Source of the DNA: Acidiflorens sp963841945
GTDB taxonomy: Bacteria > Acidobacteriota > Terriglobia > Terriglobales > Acidobacteriaceae
Length of the DNA: 64,000 nucleotides
Assembly (NCBI GenBank): GCA_963841945.1
Contig: CAWJFC010000007.1
Coordinates: 133,642-197,641, forward strand
Reading direction: 5' to 3'
Shown: piece by piece, positions 55,961 through 64,000 of the stretch
Layout: each line of letters starts with the position of its first letter
Position numbering within the stretch: the first letter of the stretch is position 1
The notes under the pieces: generated by a model
What the model was told of the DNA's origin: nothing
Databases searched by the model: none
Seen by the model: the letters and a program-made list of their open reading frames with translations, nothing else
Made by a program: the position numbers and the translations under genes

Positions 55961-58900
55961 CTAGAAATAAGAAGCCGCGAGAATTGCGCTTGTTGCGATC
56001 GAACTCATCACCTGCGCATTTGTGAAAATTGTCTTCCACACTGGTGGCCCACCCAGCGCCTTCTCCGGAACTACGACCATATCTCCCGGCTCGAGCGTCG
56101 TGTCCAACCCATTCCCCGATCGCCAGAATGAGTCGTGATTGCCGATAACGGTACCGTCGGCCCGAATCACGAAGGTTGCCTTTTTGTTAGCCATGTTAGT
56201 CGGGCCACCCGCCTGTAGCAGATACCAGCGTGCGCTCTTCCCCGGCCGATATGCCACTGCCGTAGGCCCATACACTTGACCTTGCACCATCACATAACTT
56301 GGGCGTTTGGGCACCACCAGCACATCGCCCGCTCGCATCGTTATATCTCGTGGCGTATTCTGCCAGTTCTTGATATTCGATGAAATCTGCACCGTAACGC
56401 GCCCCGTGGGTGGTGTTGTAATTAAGTTATCCAGCGTCGTTTGCCATTGGACAAACGCCGACTCCGCTGATAGCCGCTGATCGGGATCCGTCGAGCTCGC
56501 CGCTGTGAGTTTCAGGCTCGCCTGCTGCTCGCGCACACGCTGCACCAATTCGCCATAGGATCTCTGCTCCACCTTTTGCACTTCCGAGCGCAGCAGAACT
56601 GCGCCGTACGGATAGGCCCCCGGGCCAAAGCCGCCCGCCCGCAGCAACACCGAACTCAAGCGCTCGCCTGGCCGAATTCCGTATCCGCCCGGATGGACCA
56701 CTTCGCCGCGGATCGTGACTGTCGCGCCCAGGTCATCCCAATTCGGCAGTTCGCGGACCGCGAGCACGTCTCCATTTCCAAGCACCGGGTTACTCTCAGG
56801 ATCGCCCGCCAGCGCACTCTCCAGCAATACCGGCTGGTCGCTTGCCGTGACTGCCTTCTCGTCGACCCATGAGTAATGTGTCAGATCGGCAAGTCGCACA
56901 TCCGCGCTCGGCTTCAGACCGCCAGCGGCGCGAATCAAGTCCGAGACATGCATGTCCGACGTAAGTGGATAACGTCCGGGTCGTGCGACTGCGCCCCTTA
57001 CATAAACTGTTGCAGGATCCATCGCTGCCGCATTTCGATGCACAAGTACGCGGTCACGCGGTTTGAGCATGATGTTCTCCCGCGGGCTTCCGGTGAGAGC
57101 GCCATCCAGTTTCACATTCACAATCTCCAAAGTGCTGTCGGGTTGATACCGGAATACCTGCGCGTCCATCACCTGCGCGTCGGGAGTAAGTCCACCCGCG
57201 AGGTGGATAGCGTCGCTTAGATGAATATCACCCTGCGTTCGGTACGTACCCGGTGAACGAACATCGCCGAGTACCGATACCTCTGGCGGATCCTCAAAGT
57301 CATATCGCCCAAAGATCTGCACCGTATCCAACGCCTGTAACACCGGAGCCTTGGCCGGATCAGCCAGCGCATCGGCAAGATTAAAGCTCTCCACTGTGGG
57401 GCGGAAGTCTGGAGCGCTCAGCCGGATGATCTCCCCATACCGTGACGCCGGTTCGGGCAAAAGGTCCTTGTAAGAGCTGATGAGGTCGGTCACTTTCATG
57501 CCTTCACGAAACGAATACTTGCCCGGTCGAAGGACGTGGCCTTCCAAATACACCGCATCGTGAACATAAGCCGCAATCGGATAAATCCTTATCTTGTCCC
57601 CATCCTGGATGCGAAAAGCCTGAAGCGCCTGGGTAACTTCCGCGGAGTTATCGCCCGCTGGCACCTCAATATCGAGCATCGTCTGCTTCTCGTGAGCGAC
57701 CAAACGTTGCACTTCGATGTGCCGCAAGATCGCCGTCGGCAGCAGCCCCCCGGCAAGGGCCAGTACATCCGCCAGTGACTTTTCGTCCTTCAATTCGTAA
57801 ATGGCGGGGCGCCGCACCATTCCCTCAACGCTGATCTCGGGCCCGAGCGGTGGAATCATCACGGTGTCTCCGTTTTCCAGCCGTTCGAGATTCCCCTTCA
57901 CGCCGTGCAGCAGCAGGTCATAAAGGTCGACTTCCTGCACGAGATTGTCCCCGCGGTTATGCTTTACAATCCGCAACGAGCCCCGCGTCGTTGGCCCACC
58001 CGCGGCGAACAAGGCGTTCAGCGGCGTCGAGAGCGAGCCTACGTCGTAAGCCCCCGGCCGTACGACGTCGCCCACAACGTAAATGCGGATCGTGCGCAGT
58101 CGCGCCAGCGAAACGTCGGCTGATACATCGTTAAACTGGGTGCGCAATGTCTTCTGCACTAGCTGCTGCACCTCGGCCAACGACTTACCCGCTACCAGGA
58201 CTGGACCAACCTCCGGTAAACTGATGCGCCCTTCGCGGTCCACTCGCGCCGGGAAACGTCGTGACACACTGCCCCAAAGGTCAACGGAGATCGCGTCGCC
58301 CGGCCCAAGTACATAATCGGGTCCCGCCGGGAGGTCCATCGGTATCATCTGCAAATCGCGCGTGCCGTTCTGAAAGACCTCCATTCCAAAGCGCTGCACG
58401 GCGGCCGGCCGTGCCGATGCTTGCAAATACATGTCATACAATGACGGGATATGTCGGTAAGGATCGGCGCGCCGCACCAGCCCTTCCTTATTCACGTTCG
58501 GCATCATCAACCGCGAGTCTTGCACAGTCGCTGTTCCAGCCTCTGATGATGCATTTGGATTGGAGAGCGACATCCGCTCGTGTGAAATGGGAGGCTGAAG
58601 TCCTTCTTCTGCTCGAGTGCTGAAGTCCTCATTTAATGAGAGGTCCTGTTGTCCGTTTGCTCCGTTCAGGCCGTTACCGCCCAGGGATCCTCCACCTCGT
58701 CGCGTTAAGTCGTCAGTCGCCTCAAGATCGCTCGTCGCTGGGTCATCCATCGAGTTACTCACAAGTCCGTTCGACAAGTCATCCTGTCCGCTAGTTCTTA
58801 GCAGCGGGCTGGGCTGTGAAGGCTGCGCAGGCTGCGTCCCTCCCGGACCATTCGGCAGATTCGGCGTCTCCTCCAGTCCGGGCAGTTCTCGTGGTCCCTC

Positions 58901-59482
58901 CTGGATCCCCCCCTGTGGTCCTTGGTTCGAGTTTGTGACGTTCTCGGACTTACACTCGCCGGTCGTCGGATCACACGTCGCCCCCGACTCCGCGGAGGTC
59001 TTCTGTTGTTGCTGCCCTGTCTTGCCGCGATTCGATTCTTCATCCTGCGCGATGAAGCGGACTCGCTCCCGCATCAGGAGTTCCTGTTGTTTGGCGAGCA
59101 TGGAGTTGGGGTTTACCTCCGGCTGTAAGTAGCCATACTTCTGGACCAGTGCCGTGGCCACCGCCCGAAAGGTGATGTCCTCCTCGAGCCGGGCGAAGAT
59201 CGCCTCCTCGGTGAGATCCGTGTCCGCAATCACTTGCCCATGCGCGGTCGCGTCCTTGGCGATCCAACGCTTCAACTCCACGAATAATCCAGGATCACTG
59301 CGGAAGATGGCGAAGAGTTGCCCGGATGACGCGGCTACATGTTCCATGTTTTGCCGTGACAGGTCCGACTCGGTGATGACCTGAGGCTTCTGTGTTTGCG
59401 CCATGCCGCTCCCAACCAGGGTTGCCACGAGCAGCACCAGACAGCGAACGAGCCTTCGAAACCAAATGTGAGAAACGGCCAT
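55961..59482 (-). CDS. Polysaccharide export protein with multiple SLBB domains (Wza-like)
   Basis: The 1173-residue exported protein has a signal sequence (RRLVRCLVLLVATLVGSGMA) and a Gln/Pro/Ser-rich low-complexity stretch before residue 330. A poly_export domain follows (YVLGPGDAISVDLWGSVSRR, VDREGRISLPEVGPVLVAGK), then five or so SLBB domains (IYVVGDVVRPGAYDVGSLST, VYVRGAVARPGRYPL, VTIRGEVVHPGGYGIRPGER). It ends with a probable membrane-anchoring helix. This is far longer than E. coli Wza (about 380). ATG at 59482 follows TTGGAG; an ATG at 59497 adds five residues. It is the first gene of the seven-gene operon. Confidence 0.94.
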   Translation of the reverse strand: MAVSHIWFRRLVRCLVLLVATLVGSGMAQTQKPQVITESDLSRQNMEHVAASSGQLFAIFRSDPGLFVELKRWIAKDATAHGQVIADTDLTEEAIFARLEEDITFRAVATALVQKYGYLQPEVNPNSMLAKQQELLMRERVRFIAQDEESNRGKTGQQQQKTSAESGATCDPTTGECKSENVTNSNQGPQGGIQEGPRELPGLEETPNLPNGPGGTQPAQPSQPSPLLRTSGQDDLSNGLVSNSMDDPATSDLEATDDLTRRGGGSLGGNGLNGANGQQDLSLNEDFSTRAEEGLQPPISHERMSLSNPNASSEAGTATVQDSRLMMPNVNKEGLVRRADPYRHIPSLYDMYLQASARPAAVQRFGMEVFQNGTRDLQMIPMDLPAGPDYVLGPGDAISVDLWGSVSRRFPARVDREGRISLPEVGPVLVAGKSLAEVQQLVQKTLRTQFNDVSADVSLARLRTIRIYVVGDVVRPGAYDVGSLSTPLNALFAAGGPTTRGSLRIVKHNRGDNLVQEVDLYDLLLHGVKGNLERLENGDTVMIPPLGPEISVEGMVRRPAIYELKDEKSLADVLALAGGLLPTAILRHIEVQRLVAHEKQTMLDIEVPAGDNSAEVTQALQAFRIQDGDKIRIYPIAAYVHDAVYLEGHVLRPGKYSFREGMKVTDLISSYKDLLPEPASRYGEIIRLSAPDFRPTVESFNLADALADPAKAPVLQALDTVQIFGRYDFEDPPEVSVLGDVRSPGTYRTQGDIHLSDAIHLAGGLTPDAQVMDAQVFRYQPDSTLEIVNVKLDGALTGSPRENIMLKPRDRVLVHRNAAAMDPATVYVRGAVARPGRYPLTSDMHVSDLIRAAGGLKPSADVRLADLTHYSWVDEKAVTASDQPVLLESALAGDPESNPVLGNGDVLAVRELPNWDDLGATVTIRGEVVHPGGYGIRPGERLSSVLLRAGGFGPGAYPYGAVLLRSEVQKVEQRSYGELVQRVREQQASLKLTAASSTDPDQRLSAESAFVQWQTTLDNLITTPPTGRVTVQISSNIKNWQNTPRDITMRAGDVLVVPKRPSYVMVQGQVYGPTAVAYRPGKSARWYLLQAGGPTNMANKKATFVIRADGTVIGNHDSFWRSGNGLDTTLEPGDMVVVPEKALGGPPVWKTIFTNAQVMSSIATSAILAASYF

Positions 59483-59732
59483 ATGCTCCAATGTCATGCG
59501 ATCTGTGTGCCCAATCTCTGCGTAAAGTATCTTCTGCCGGCGCGCTCATCAACTTCTGCGCTTACACTCGCTTGTACAACCTAAGATGCTCGATAAGAAC
59601 GATCGACCGTGTCGCCTCCACTTATCGCGCCAAACATTAAATGACCGAGCGAATCATCGCTGTGCGTACAAAAGCCGCTCTTTGTCGAATGCGTCGGGCA
59701 AACTTCCGACCCCGTTCCCGCATCGCTCGTGC

Positions 59733-59745
59733 GTGAACAGTTCAC
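59733..59745. promoter_or_regulatory. Palindrome in divergent EPS promoter region
   Basis: GTGAAC-A-GTTCAC is a perfect six-base inverted repeat with one central base. It lies in the 449-base region (59483-59931) between the divergent SLBB operon and the GT2-sugar transferase pair. It looks like a dimeric regulator site. No other structure in this region was evident apart from AAGGAGGTGA at 59896-59905, a ribosome-site match just upstream of the GT2 gene. Confidence 0.5.
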
Positions 59746-59931
59746 CAGACTAAACATTGAGACAACTGTGTTTCTCATCCGCTGAGGTCTTTCCCTTATG
59801 CAGTTCTGTTCGATGTCCGGCGATCGGAAAATGTTGCCGGGTGCCGACCAACAGGCTTTTCTTCTGGGGCATCCCAAGCAAGCACGTAGACATTCAAGGA
59901 GGTGAGTCCCGGCCCTTGGCCGTTTAGAAAA

Positions 59932-60858
59932 ATGCTACGAACGTCAATCCTTCTGCTGACCAAAAACGATGCCCAAAACGTCTCGTCCTGTCTCAATGCG
60001 ATCTACACGCAGAGGGTCAATGATCCCTTTGAGGTGATCGCCATCGATTCCGGTTCGACCGATGGGACCCTCGACGTTTTGAAGCGCTTCCCGATCCGAC
60101 TGCGGCAGATTCAACCTGACACATTCCACCATGCGCGAACGCGCAATCTGGCGGCCAGTTACGCAAGGGGAGAAATCCTGGTTTTTCTTTCGCAGGACGC
60201 CATTCCCGTGTCCAGCAGCTGGTTGCAGACCTTGCTTTCGAACTTCGACGACCCTAAGGTAGGAGCAGTCTACGGACGCCAGTTGCCAAAGTCAGGCTCG
60301 TCCGTCGAGCGCCAGGACGCCCTGAGCACCCTCTACGGCGCGCAGAAAATCGTCAAAGATCCGGCAGCACGAAACGAGCGTGGCTATCTTTTCTACCACT
60401 TCTCCAACGTAAATTCCGCCCTCCGCCGTAGCGTCTGGCTTTCGGCGAACTTCCCGGAGAATCTGAAAGTGTTCGAGGATCTCGGGATCGCGAAACGTGT
60501 GTTGGACGCCGGCTGGAAAATTGCCTACGAGCCCGACGCGGCGGTATTCCACTCGCACACGCACACTACCGTTGGATTATTCAAGCGCTACTTTGATATT
60601 GGCTATAGCCTCAAGCTGCTTCAGATATGGGATGCTCCCGGCACCAGACAGTCTATGCTGCGCGATGCCGTTAGATTACTCAGGAGAAAACTTGATCGGC
60701 AGCGTAGCTATCACCATAGGAGTGAGCAAAGCGAGGTAGTACGTCACGGAATATACCAGGATCTCATCAAGTCGACCGGACTCTTTCTCGGGTTAAATCA
60801 AGCCTGCCTACCCCTATTCGTCAAACGGCATCTTAGCGCGTACGGAGTATTTGAGTAA
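59932..60858 (+). CDS. Family 2 glycosyltransferase (rhamnosyltransferase-like)
   Basis: The 308-residue GT-A protein has TSILLLTKNDAQNVSSCLNA, VIAIDSGSTDGTLDVLKRF and HHARTRNLAASYARGEILVF followed by SQDA, close to rhamnosyltransferases of lipopolysaccharide and exopolysaccharide loci. C-terminal helices near LGLNQACLPLFVKRHLSAYG complete it. A full AAGGAGGTGA lies 27-36 bases before the ATG at 59932; a GTG inside that site (59902) would add ten residues and is less likely. It precedes the initiating sugar transferase by about 100 bases on the same strand. Confidence 0.9.
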   Translation: MLRTSILLLTKNDAQNVSSCLNAIYTQRVNDPFEVIAIDSGSTDGTLDVLKRFPIRLRQIQPDTFHHARTRNLAASYARGEILVFLSQDAIPVSSSWLQTLLSNFDDPKVGAVYGRQLPKSGSSVERQDALSTLYGAQKIVKDPAARNERGYLFYHFSNVNSALRRSVWLSANFPENLKVFEDLGIAKRVLDAGWKIAYEPDAAVFHSHTHTTVGLFKRYFDIGYSLKLLQIWDAPGTRQSMLRDAVRLLRRKLDRQRSYHHRSEQSEVVRHGIYQDLIKSTGLFLGLNQACLPLFVKRHLSAYGVFE

Positions 60859-60959
60859 GGTGCCGAACATACTGTGAGTAATGTATCCAACGCAGGCTTA
60901 GTGGGGTATAGCTCGTTGCGCCTTTCCTTCGCCGAGTATTTCATGTACCTGGGTCCCCA

Positions 60960-62354
60960 ATGATTCGTAGTCGCCTCAGTGTCGTCAGGCTCCATCTTCG
61001 ACTTCTAACACTCCTGCTGCCCGTAGGCGCATATTTCATTGCCATCAAAATGCGCTTCGGTTACAACCTTCTATTTGTCCACAGGTCGATGCCGGGCTTG
61101 CCTTCCTACTGGAGCATCGTCTTACTAACGACGATCGTTTGGGCAATCGCTGCCGAAGAGTCGGGCCTTTGGAGTGTGGAGCAGTTGTATGCTCCATTCG
61201 GCAAGAGCCGCAAGTTGCTAGAGTCGATTGTCTTCACGTATGGAGTGATCATGGCTGCAGCCTTCCTCTATCGGGAGGCCAGTTACTCTCGCCTTGTCAT
61301 CGGCATCAGTGCAATCGCTCTCTTCTTTCTCGCCAGCTTGTTCCGCATCGGATTCCGGGTCTGTCTCGAGATGTTGCGAAAAAATGGCGCTACCGAAATC
61401 AAAATTCTTCTGATCGGCACCGACCGCTTCGCTCAGCGAGTCGCGCTGTCGTTGATGCACGGCGAAGTATTTCCCTGTCGCGTCGTCGGTTTTGTGCGCA
61501 TGTCGGGTCAAACCGTGGAGGTTGACGGTCCAGTCTATGATGAAGATTCGATCGAGACCTTTGCCAACGGTAGTTCCATCAACGACATTGTCATCGCCCT
61601 CCCACCAGACCACCTGAAAGACGTCTCTAGAGTTGCCAAGCCCCTGGAAAAACTCTGTGTTCCCGTTCGCATCGTCATGGACCTCGGCGAATCCGTAGGT
61701 CTTCGCGATCGCCTGACCAATCTCGGCGGCATCCACATGCTCGATCTTCACCCGACACTCGCCGAGAGCGATCCCTATCTTGTTCAGAAACGCATCTTCG
61801 ATGTGCTCTTTTCCGTCTTCGTTCTCTTATTCGCCTCGCCCATCTTCCTGTTGACGGCTGCCGCCATCAAACTCACAAGCCGCGGTCCAGTGTTCTTCAT
61901 TCAGGAGCGGGTTGGCCTCAACGGTCAGACCTTCAGGATGTTCAAATTTCGTACCATGCGAGTTGGTACGCGCAAAGAGAATGAAACGCAATGGACCTCC
62001 GTCAACGATCCCCGTCGAACTGCCGTCGGCATCTTCCTCCGCACTACCAACCTTGACGAACTCCCTCAGTTCTTCAACGTGCTCCGGGGCGATATGAGCA
62101 TCGTCGGTCCGCGTCCCGAGCGCCCGCATTTCGTCAATAAATTTCTCTCTGAATTCGATCGTTATAACCTCCGCCACACTTTCAAGGCGGGAATTACCGG
62201 CTGGGCGCAGGTTAATGGTTGGCGCGGGGATACTTCCATCGCCAAGCGTGTTGAATACGATCTGTATTACTTGCGCAACTGGAGCATGACCTTCGATCTC
62301 CAGATCATCGCCATCACGCTGCTGAATATGTTCAACAGCAAGAACGCATACTAA
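60960..62354 (+). CDS. Polyprenyl-phosphate sugar transferase (WbaP/ExoY-type initiating enzyme)
   Basis: The 464-residue protein has N-terminal membrane helices (LLTLLLPVGAYFIAIKM) and a CoA-binding-like middle (EIKILLIGTDRFAQRVAL). The bacterial sugar-transferase C-terminal domain has KRIFDVLFSVFVLLFASPIF, GPVFFIQERVGLNGQTF and MFKFRTM, then LDELPQFFNVLRGDMSIVGP with RPERP. It transfers a sugar-1-phosphate to undecaprenyl phosphate, starting the repeat unit. It is the only initiating enzyme in the window, so it should serve the divergent operon. Sugar specificity is not readable. Confidence 0.95.
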   Translation: MIRSRLSVVRLHLRLLTLLLPVGAYFIAIKMRFGYNLLFVHRSMPGLPSYWSIVLLTTIVWAIAAEESGLWSVEQLYAPFGKSRKLLESIVFTYGVIMAAAFLYREASYSRLVIGISAIALFFLASLFRIGFRVCLEMLRKNGATEIKILLIGTDRFAQRVALSLMHGEVFPCRVVGFVRMSGQTVEVDGPVYDEDSIETFANGSSINDIVIALPPDHLKDVSRVAKPLEKLCVPVRIVMDLGESVGLRDRLTNLGGIHMLDLHPTLAESDPYLVQKRIFDVLFSVFVLLFASPIFLLTAAAIKLTSRGPVFFIQERVGLNGQTFRMFKFRTMRVGTRKENETQWTSVNDPRRTAVGIFLRTTNLDELPQFFNVLRGDMSIVGPRPERPHFVNKFLSEFDRYNLRHTFKAGITGWAQVNGWRGDTSIAKRVEYDLYYLRNWSMTFDLQIIAITLLNMFNSKNAY

Positions 62355-62670
62355 TAACCGTTGCTGGACTGAAGTCGATCCCGGTTACACGGGCTTACCA
62401 CATCACAAAACGAAGTCAAGTCTCGGAGGAGAATTTCTTTCGAAAGCCATGAGCGGTTTTGGTAGCGGCGCACGAAGGGAAACCCCGTCCCCGTCAAAAC
62501 GGCGTCGGACAACTTGATTTGGTCCGTCGCATCTTCGACAACGAACCGGGCGTAATCGAATTGGGGCACAATGAATCTCTGCCCCGTCGCCGTTACTTCA
62601 CATTACGAATTCCGGAGTCGGTCATGCGCCGGGTTCATCGGAGGTTTACACAAACACGAGGAAAACCGTT
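62355..62670. other. Intergenic stretch without a supported gene
   Basis: These 316 bases lie between the sugar transferase and the integrase relic. Short open frames on both strands lack ribosome sites; one minus-strand frame (VTATGQRFIVPQFDYARF) has protein-like composition but follows a stop at once with no start codon. No terminator hairpin with a T-tract was seen. Confidence 0.5.
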
Positions 62671-63152
62671 CTAAGATCGCGGGGGCAGGGACTTCCTCCA
62701 GGTCTTTGTCAATTCGCGATTAAGAATCGCTTGCTGCTTACGGCTCCATTTAGCGTAATAGCGTTCGGTCACAGCCAGGCTGCTGTGGCCGAGCGCTTTG
62801 GATACAACTCGAAGGTCGACTCCCGCCTCCAGGAGCGACACCGCGAACAGATGGCGGAAGCGATGCGATCCGCCACCAACAATTCGAGCCTTTTCGAAGA
62901 TTTTGCGGTACAGCTTGTCATACACCGACGTCGCTGACTTCCGGGTCGATTCTCCCGACCAAAACAAGTACTGCCCTTTTCTTCCCAGGACCGGGTCTTC
63001 GCCGACACTCGGTATTGCTTTCCCTCCCAGGTCCATCGCAGATGCTTGCGGCAGCGACACCGCCTGCAGCGCTCGTCATCGCGATATCTGCAGGCGGCAG
63101 CGTGCCGCACGAAGATTTCGATGATGGGGGTGCTGGGCAAGCAGAGGACCAA
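62671..63152 (-). pseudogene. Tyrosine recombinase/integrase, internally deleted
   Basis: Two parts of one integrase survive in different frames. The N-terminal end (about 63130-63000, RYRDDERCRRCRCRKHLRW, GKQYRVSAKTRSWEE) is the Cys-containing start common in this site-specific integrase family. The C-terminal end (about 63000-62671, GGSHRFRHLFAVSLLEAGVD, VSKALGHSSLAVTERYYAKW) keeps the HxxR-H and Tyr catalytic residues. Some 200-250 residues in between, including the first catalytic Arg, are missing and the junction is out of frame. It can no longer recombine. It lies 78 bases from a tRNA-fMet fragment, as expected for an element once inserted there. Confidence 0.85.
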
Positions 63153-63230
63153 AGTCCAAATGCTTGCACAAAATTAGCACAATTTTCGGGTCCAACTTTG
63201 TATGTGATTGATTTCAGTGGAGCTTAAGGT

Positions 63231-63281
63231 TGGTTGCGGGGGGTGGATTTGAACCACCGACCTTTGGGTTATGAGCCCACG
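63231..63281 (-). tRNA. Partial tRNA-fMet gene (3' half), probable attachment-site scar
   Basis: Read on the minus strand, the sequence gives the anticodon stem-loop GGGCTCATAACCC (anticodon CAT at 63271-63273) and AAAGGTC. It continues with a T arm GGTGG-TTCAAAT-CCACC, acceptor strand CCCCGCA, discriminator A and encoded CCA. The acceptor CCCCGCA-A-CCA and triple G:C anticodon stem fit initiator tRNA-Met. The D arm and 5' acceptor strand do not follow upstream (63282 onward), so the gene is incomplete and cannot make a normal tRNA. Integrases often use such tRNA 3' ends as att sites. Confidence 0.85.
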
Positions 63282-63486
63282 GACAATAGGAATTTCAACA
63301 ACTTACAAGACGCGGGTGGCTACCTTAAAACCTTGTAAGGAACGCTACGGAACCCTTATTGGACAGCTAACGGACAGTCGACTTCGGGCGACACTTGCTG
63401 CCAGGTTCGACTGTTGCGAAGTGTGCAAATTTGACCAGCCTTGGCCGGCGCAAATCGGCGATCCTCGGGGTGGCTGTGAAGAGATC

Positions 63487-63894
63487 ATGATGTTCAATTA
63501 CCCCGGACAGAGAACGATTTTGTGCATCGACGATGATGACGGCATGCTGTGTTATCAAAAGGCGCTGTTCGAAAGACGTGGATACAAGGTGCTTACTGCC
63601 GCCTCCGCCCGACAAGGCTTAAGAATTGCGGCAGTCTGCGAGGTTACTGCCGTGGTCGTCGACTACCACATGCCGGAAATGAATGGTCTTGAGTTTGCCA
63701 CCGAAGTAAAGCGCCTCAAGCCACAAATGCCAATAGTCATGGTTTCCAGTGACGACGCAATTTCAGAACCCGCATTGAATGTGGTGGACGCGTTCGTCTC
63801 CAAGAACGAAGCGCCCCGCCGCTTGTTGCCTGTAATCACTCGAATCTGCGGCGAAAATCCCTCCGAGTTCCAACAAACCAGAATCACAGCCTGA
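63487..63894 (+). CDS. Single-domain response regulator (CheY-like receiver)
   Basis: The 135-residue receiver has the acidic pocket (TILCIDDDDGM), the phospho-acceptor D59 in VVVDYHMPEMNG, and the Lys K106 in VDAFVSKNEAP. No output domain follows. ATG at 63487 (or 63490) has GAAGAG upstream, a weak site; the open frame to 63271 runs through the tRNA fragment region and is not real. It probably acts by protein contact in a phosphorelay. No kinase gene is adjacent. The final 106 bases of the window show nothing recognisable. Confidence 0.88.
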   Translation: MMFNYPGQRTILCIDDDDGMLCYQKALFERRGYKVLTAASARQGLRIAAVCEVTAVVVDYHMPEMNGLEFATEVKRLKPQMPIVMVSSDDAISEPALNVVDAFVSKNEAPRRLLPVITRICGENPSEFQQTRITA

Positions 63895-64000
63895 GCATGG
63901 TCGTATTAGAAGTCAGCTTGGGATGGGAAGCCCCTACTCGCTCGAGCTGTGGAATATTCGTCTAACCCGGACGTCGCCAGCCGCCACTCCTTCGGTTCCT

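Noticed and set aside
58617..59132. 171-residue plus-strand open frame
   Set aside because: Antisense to the low-complexity linker of the SLBB protein; Pro/Ser/Cys-rich artefact.
62351..62569. 72-residue minus-strand open frame after the sugar transferase
   Set aside because: Its protein-like stretch follows a stop with no usable start or ribosome site.
63231..63320. Complete tRNA-Met gene
   Set aside because: Only anticodon arm, T arm and 3' acceptor strand are present; upstream bases do not form a D arm or the 5' acceptor strand.

Overview
The window looks like chromosomal DNA of an Acidobacteriota (Terriglobia-type) bacterium. The grounds are an Oar-like TonB-dependent receptor with an N-terminal carboxypeptidase-regulatory domain, DUF2911 and DUF3175 proteins, GC-rich codon use, and a dense trehalose/glycogen and exopolysaccharide repertoire. 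This is inference from gene content; no rRNA gene is present.

Layout. (1) 1-4.3 kb: decayed polysaccharide-uptake DNA, with a broken TonB receptor (minus), the tail of a second receptor (plus) and a broken GH28 pectinase. (2) 4.3-13.0 kb: a plus-strand run of D-aminoacylase, IclR regulator, 3-hydroxyacyl-CoA dehydrogenase-like protein, RidA, D-threonine-aldolase-like PLP enzyme, Na+/solute symporter, small membrane protein and galactokinase. (3) 13.1-16.8 kb: a broken SDR, a DUF2911 protein, a membrane-anchored unknown, a broken DUF4118 protein and a zinc-dependent phospholipase C-like protein. (4) 16.9-24.6 kb: a tight six-gene minus-strand operon of M24 peptidase-like protein, mandelate racemase-like enzyme, ThDP enzyme (frameshifted), an internally duplicated membrane protein, gluconate dehydrogenase subunit-3-like protein and GMC flavoprotein. 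(5) 24.9-45.9 kb: a trehalose/alpha-glucan and stress region with GH15, SDR, TreY (frameshifted), GlgX, TreZ, small basic proteins, a ferritin-like DUF892 protein, a MscS-like channel, a GT-A glycosyltransferase, TreS, GT4 and a debranching-type glucosidase. (6) 46.5-62.4 kb: an exopolysaccharide locus. A minus-strand operon carries SLBB exporter, PAP2-Wzi fusion, Wzz-like, Wzx, GT2, Wzy and a double GT2; a divergent plus arm carries GT2 and the initiating polyprenyl-phosphate sugar transferase. (7) 62.7-63.9 kb: an internally deleted tyrosine integrase beside a 3' fragment of an initiator tRNA-Met gene (probable attachment-site scar), then a single-domain response regulator.

Working together. 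GlgX and the GDE-type glucosidase trim alpha-glucan. TreY-TreZ and TreS give two routes to trehalose. The TreS-GT-channel operon suggests coupling of compatible-solute synthesis to osmotic release. The exopolysaccharide locus holds initiation, transfer, flipping, polymerisation, length control and export, but no recognisable Wzc tyrosine kinase. The 16.9-24.6 kb operon looks like a sugar or sugar-acid oxidation pathway ending in a ThDP enzyme. About ten genes are visibly broken while the longest genes are intact, so decay looks genuine in several places; the single-base frameshifts in treY and the ThDP enzyme could equally be assembly errors.
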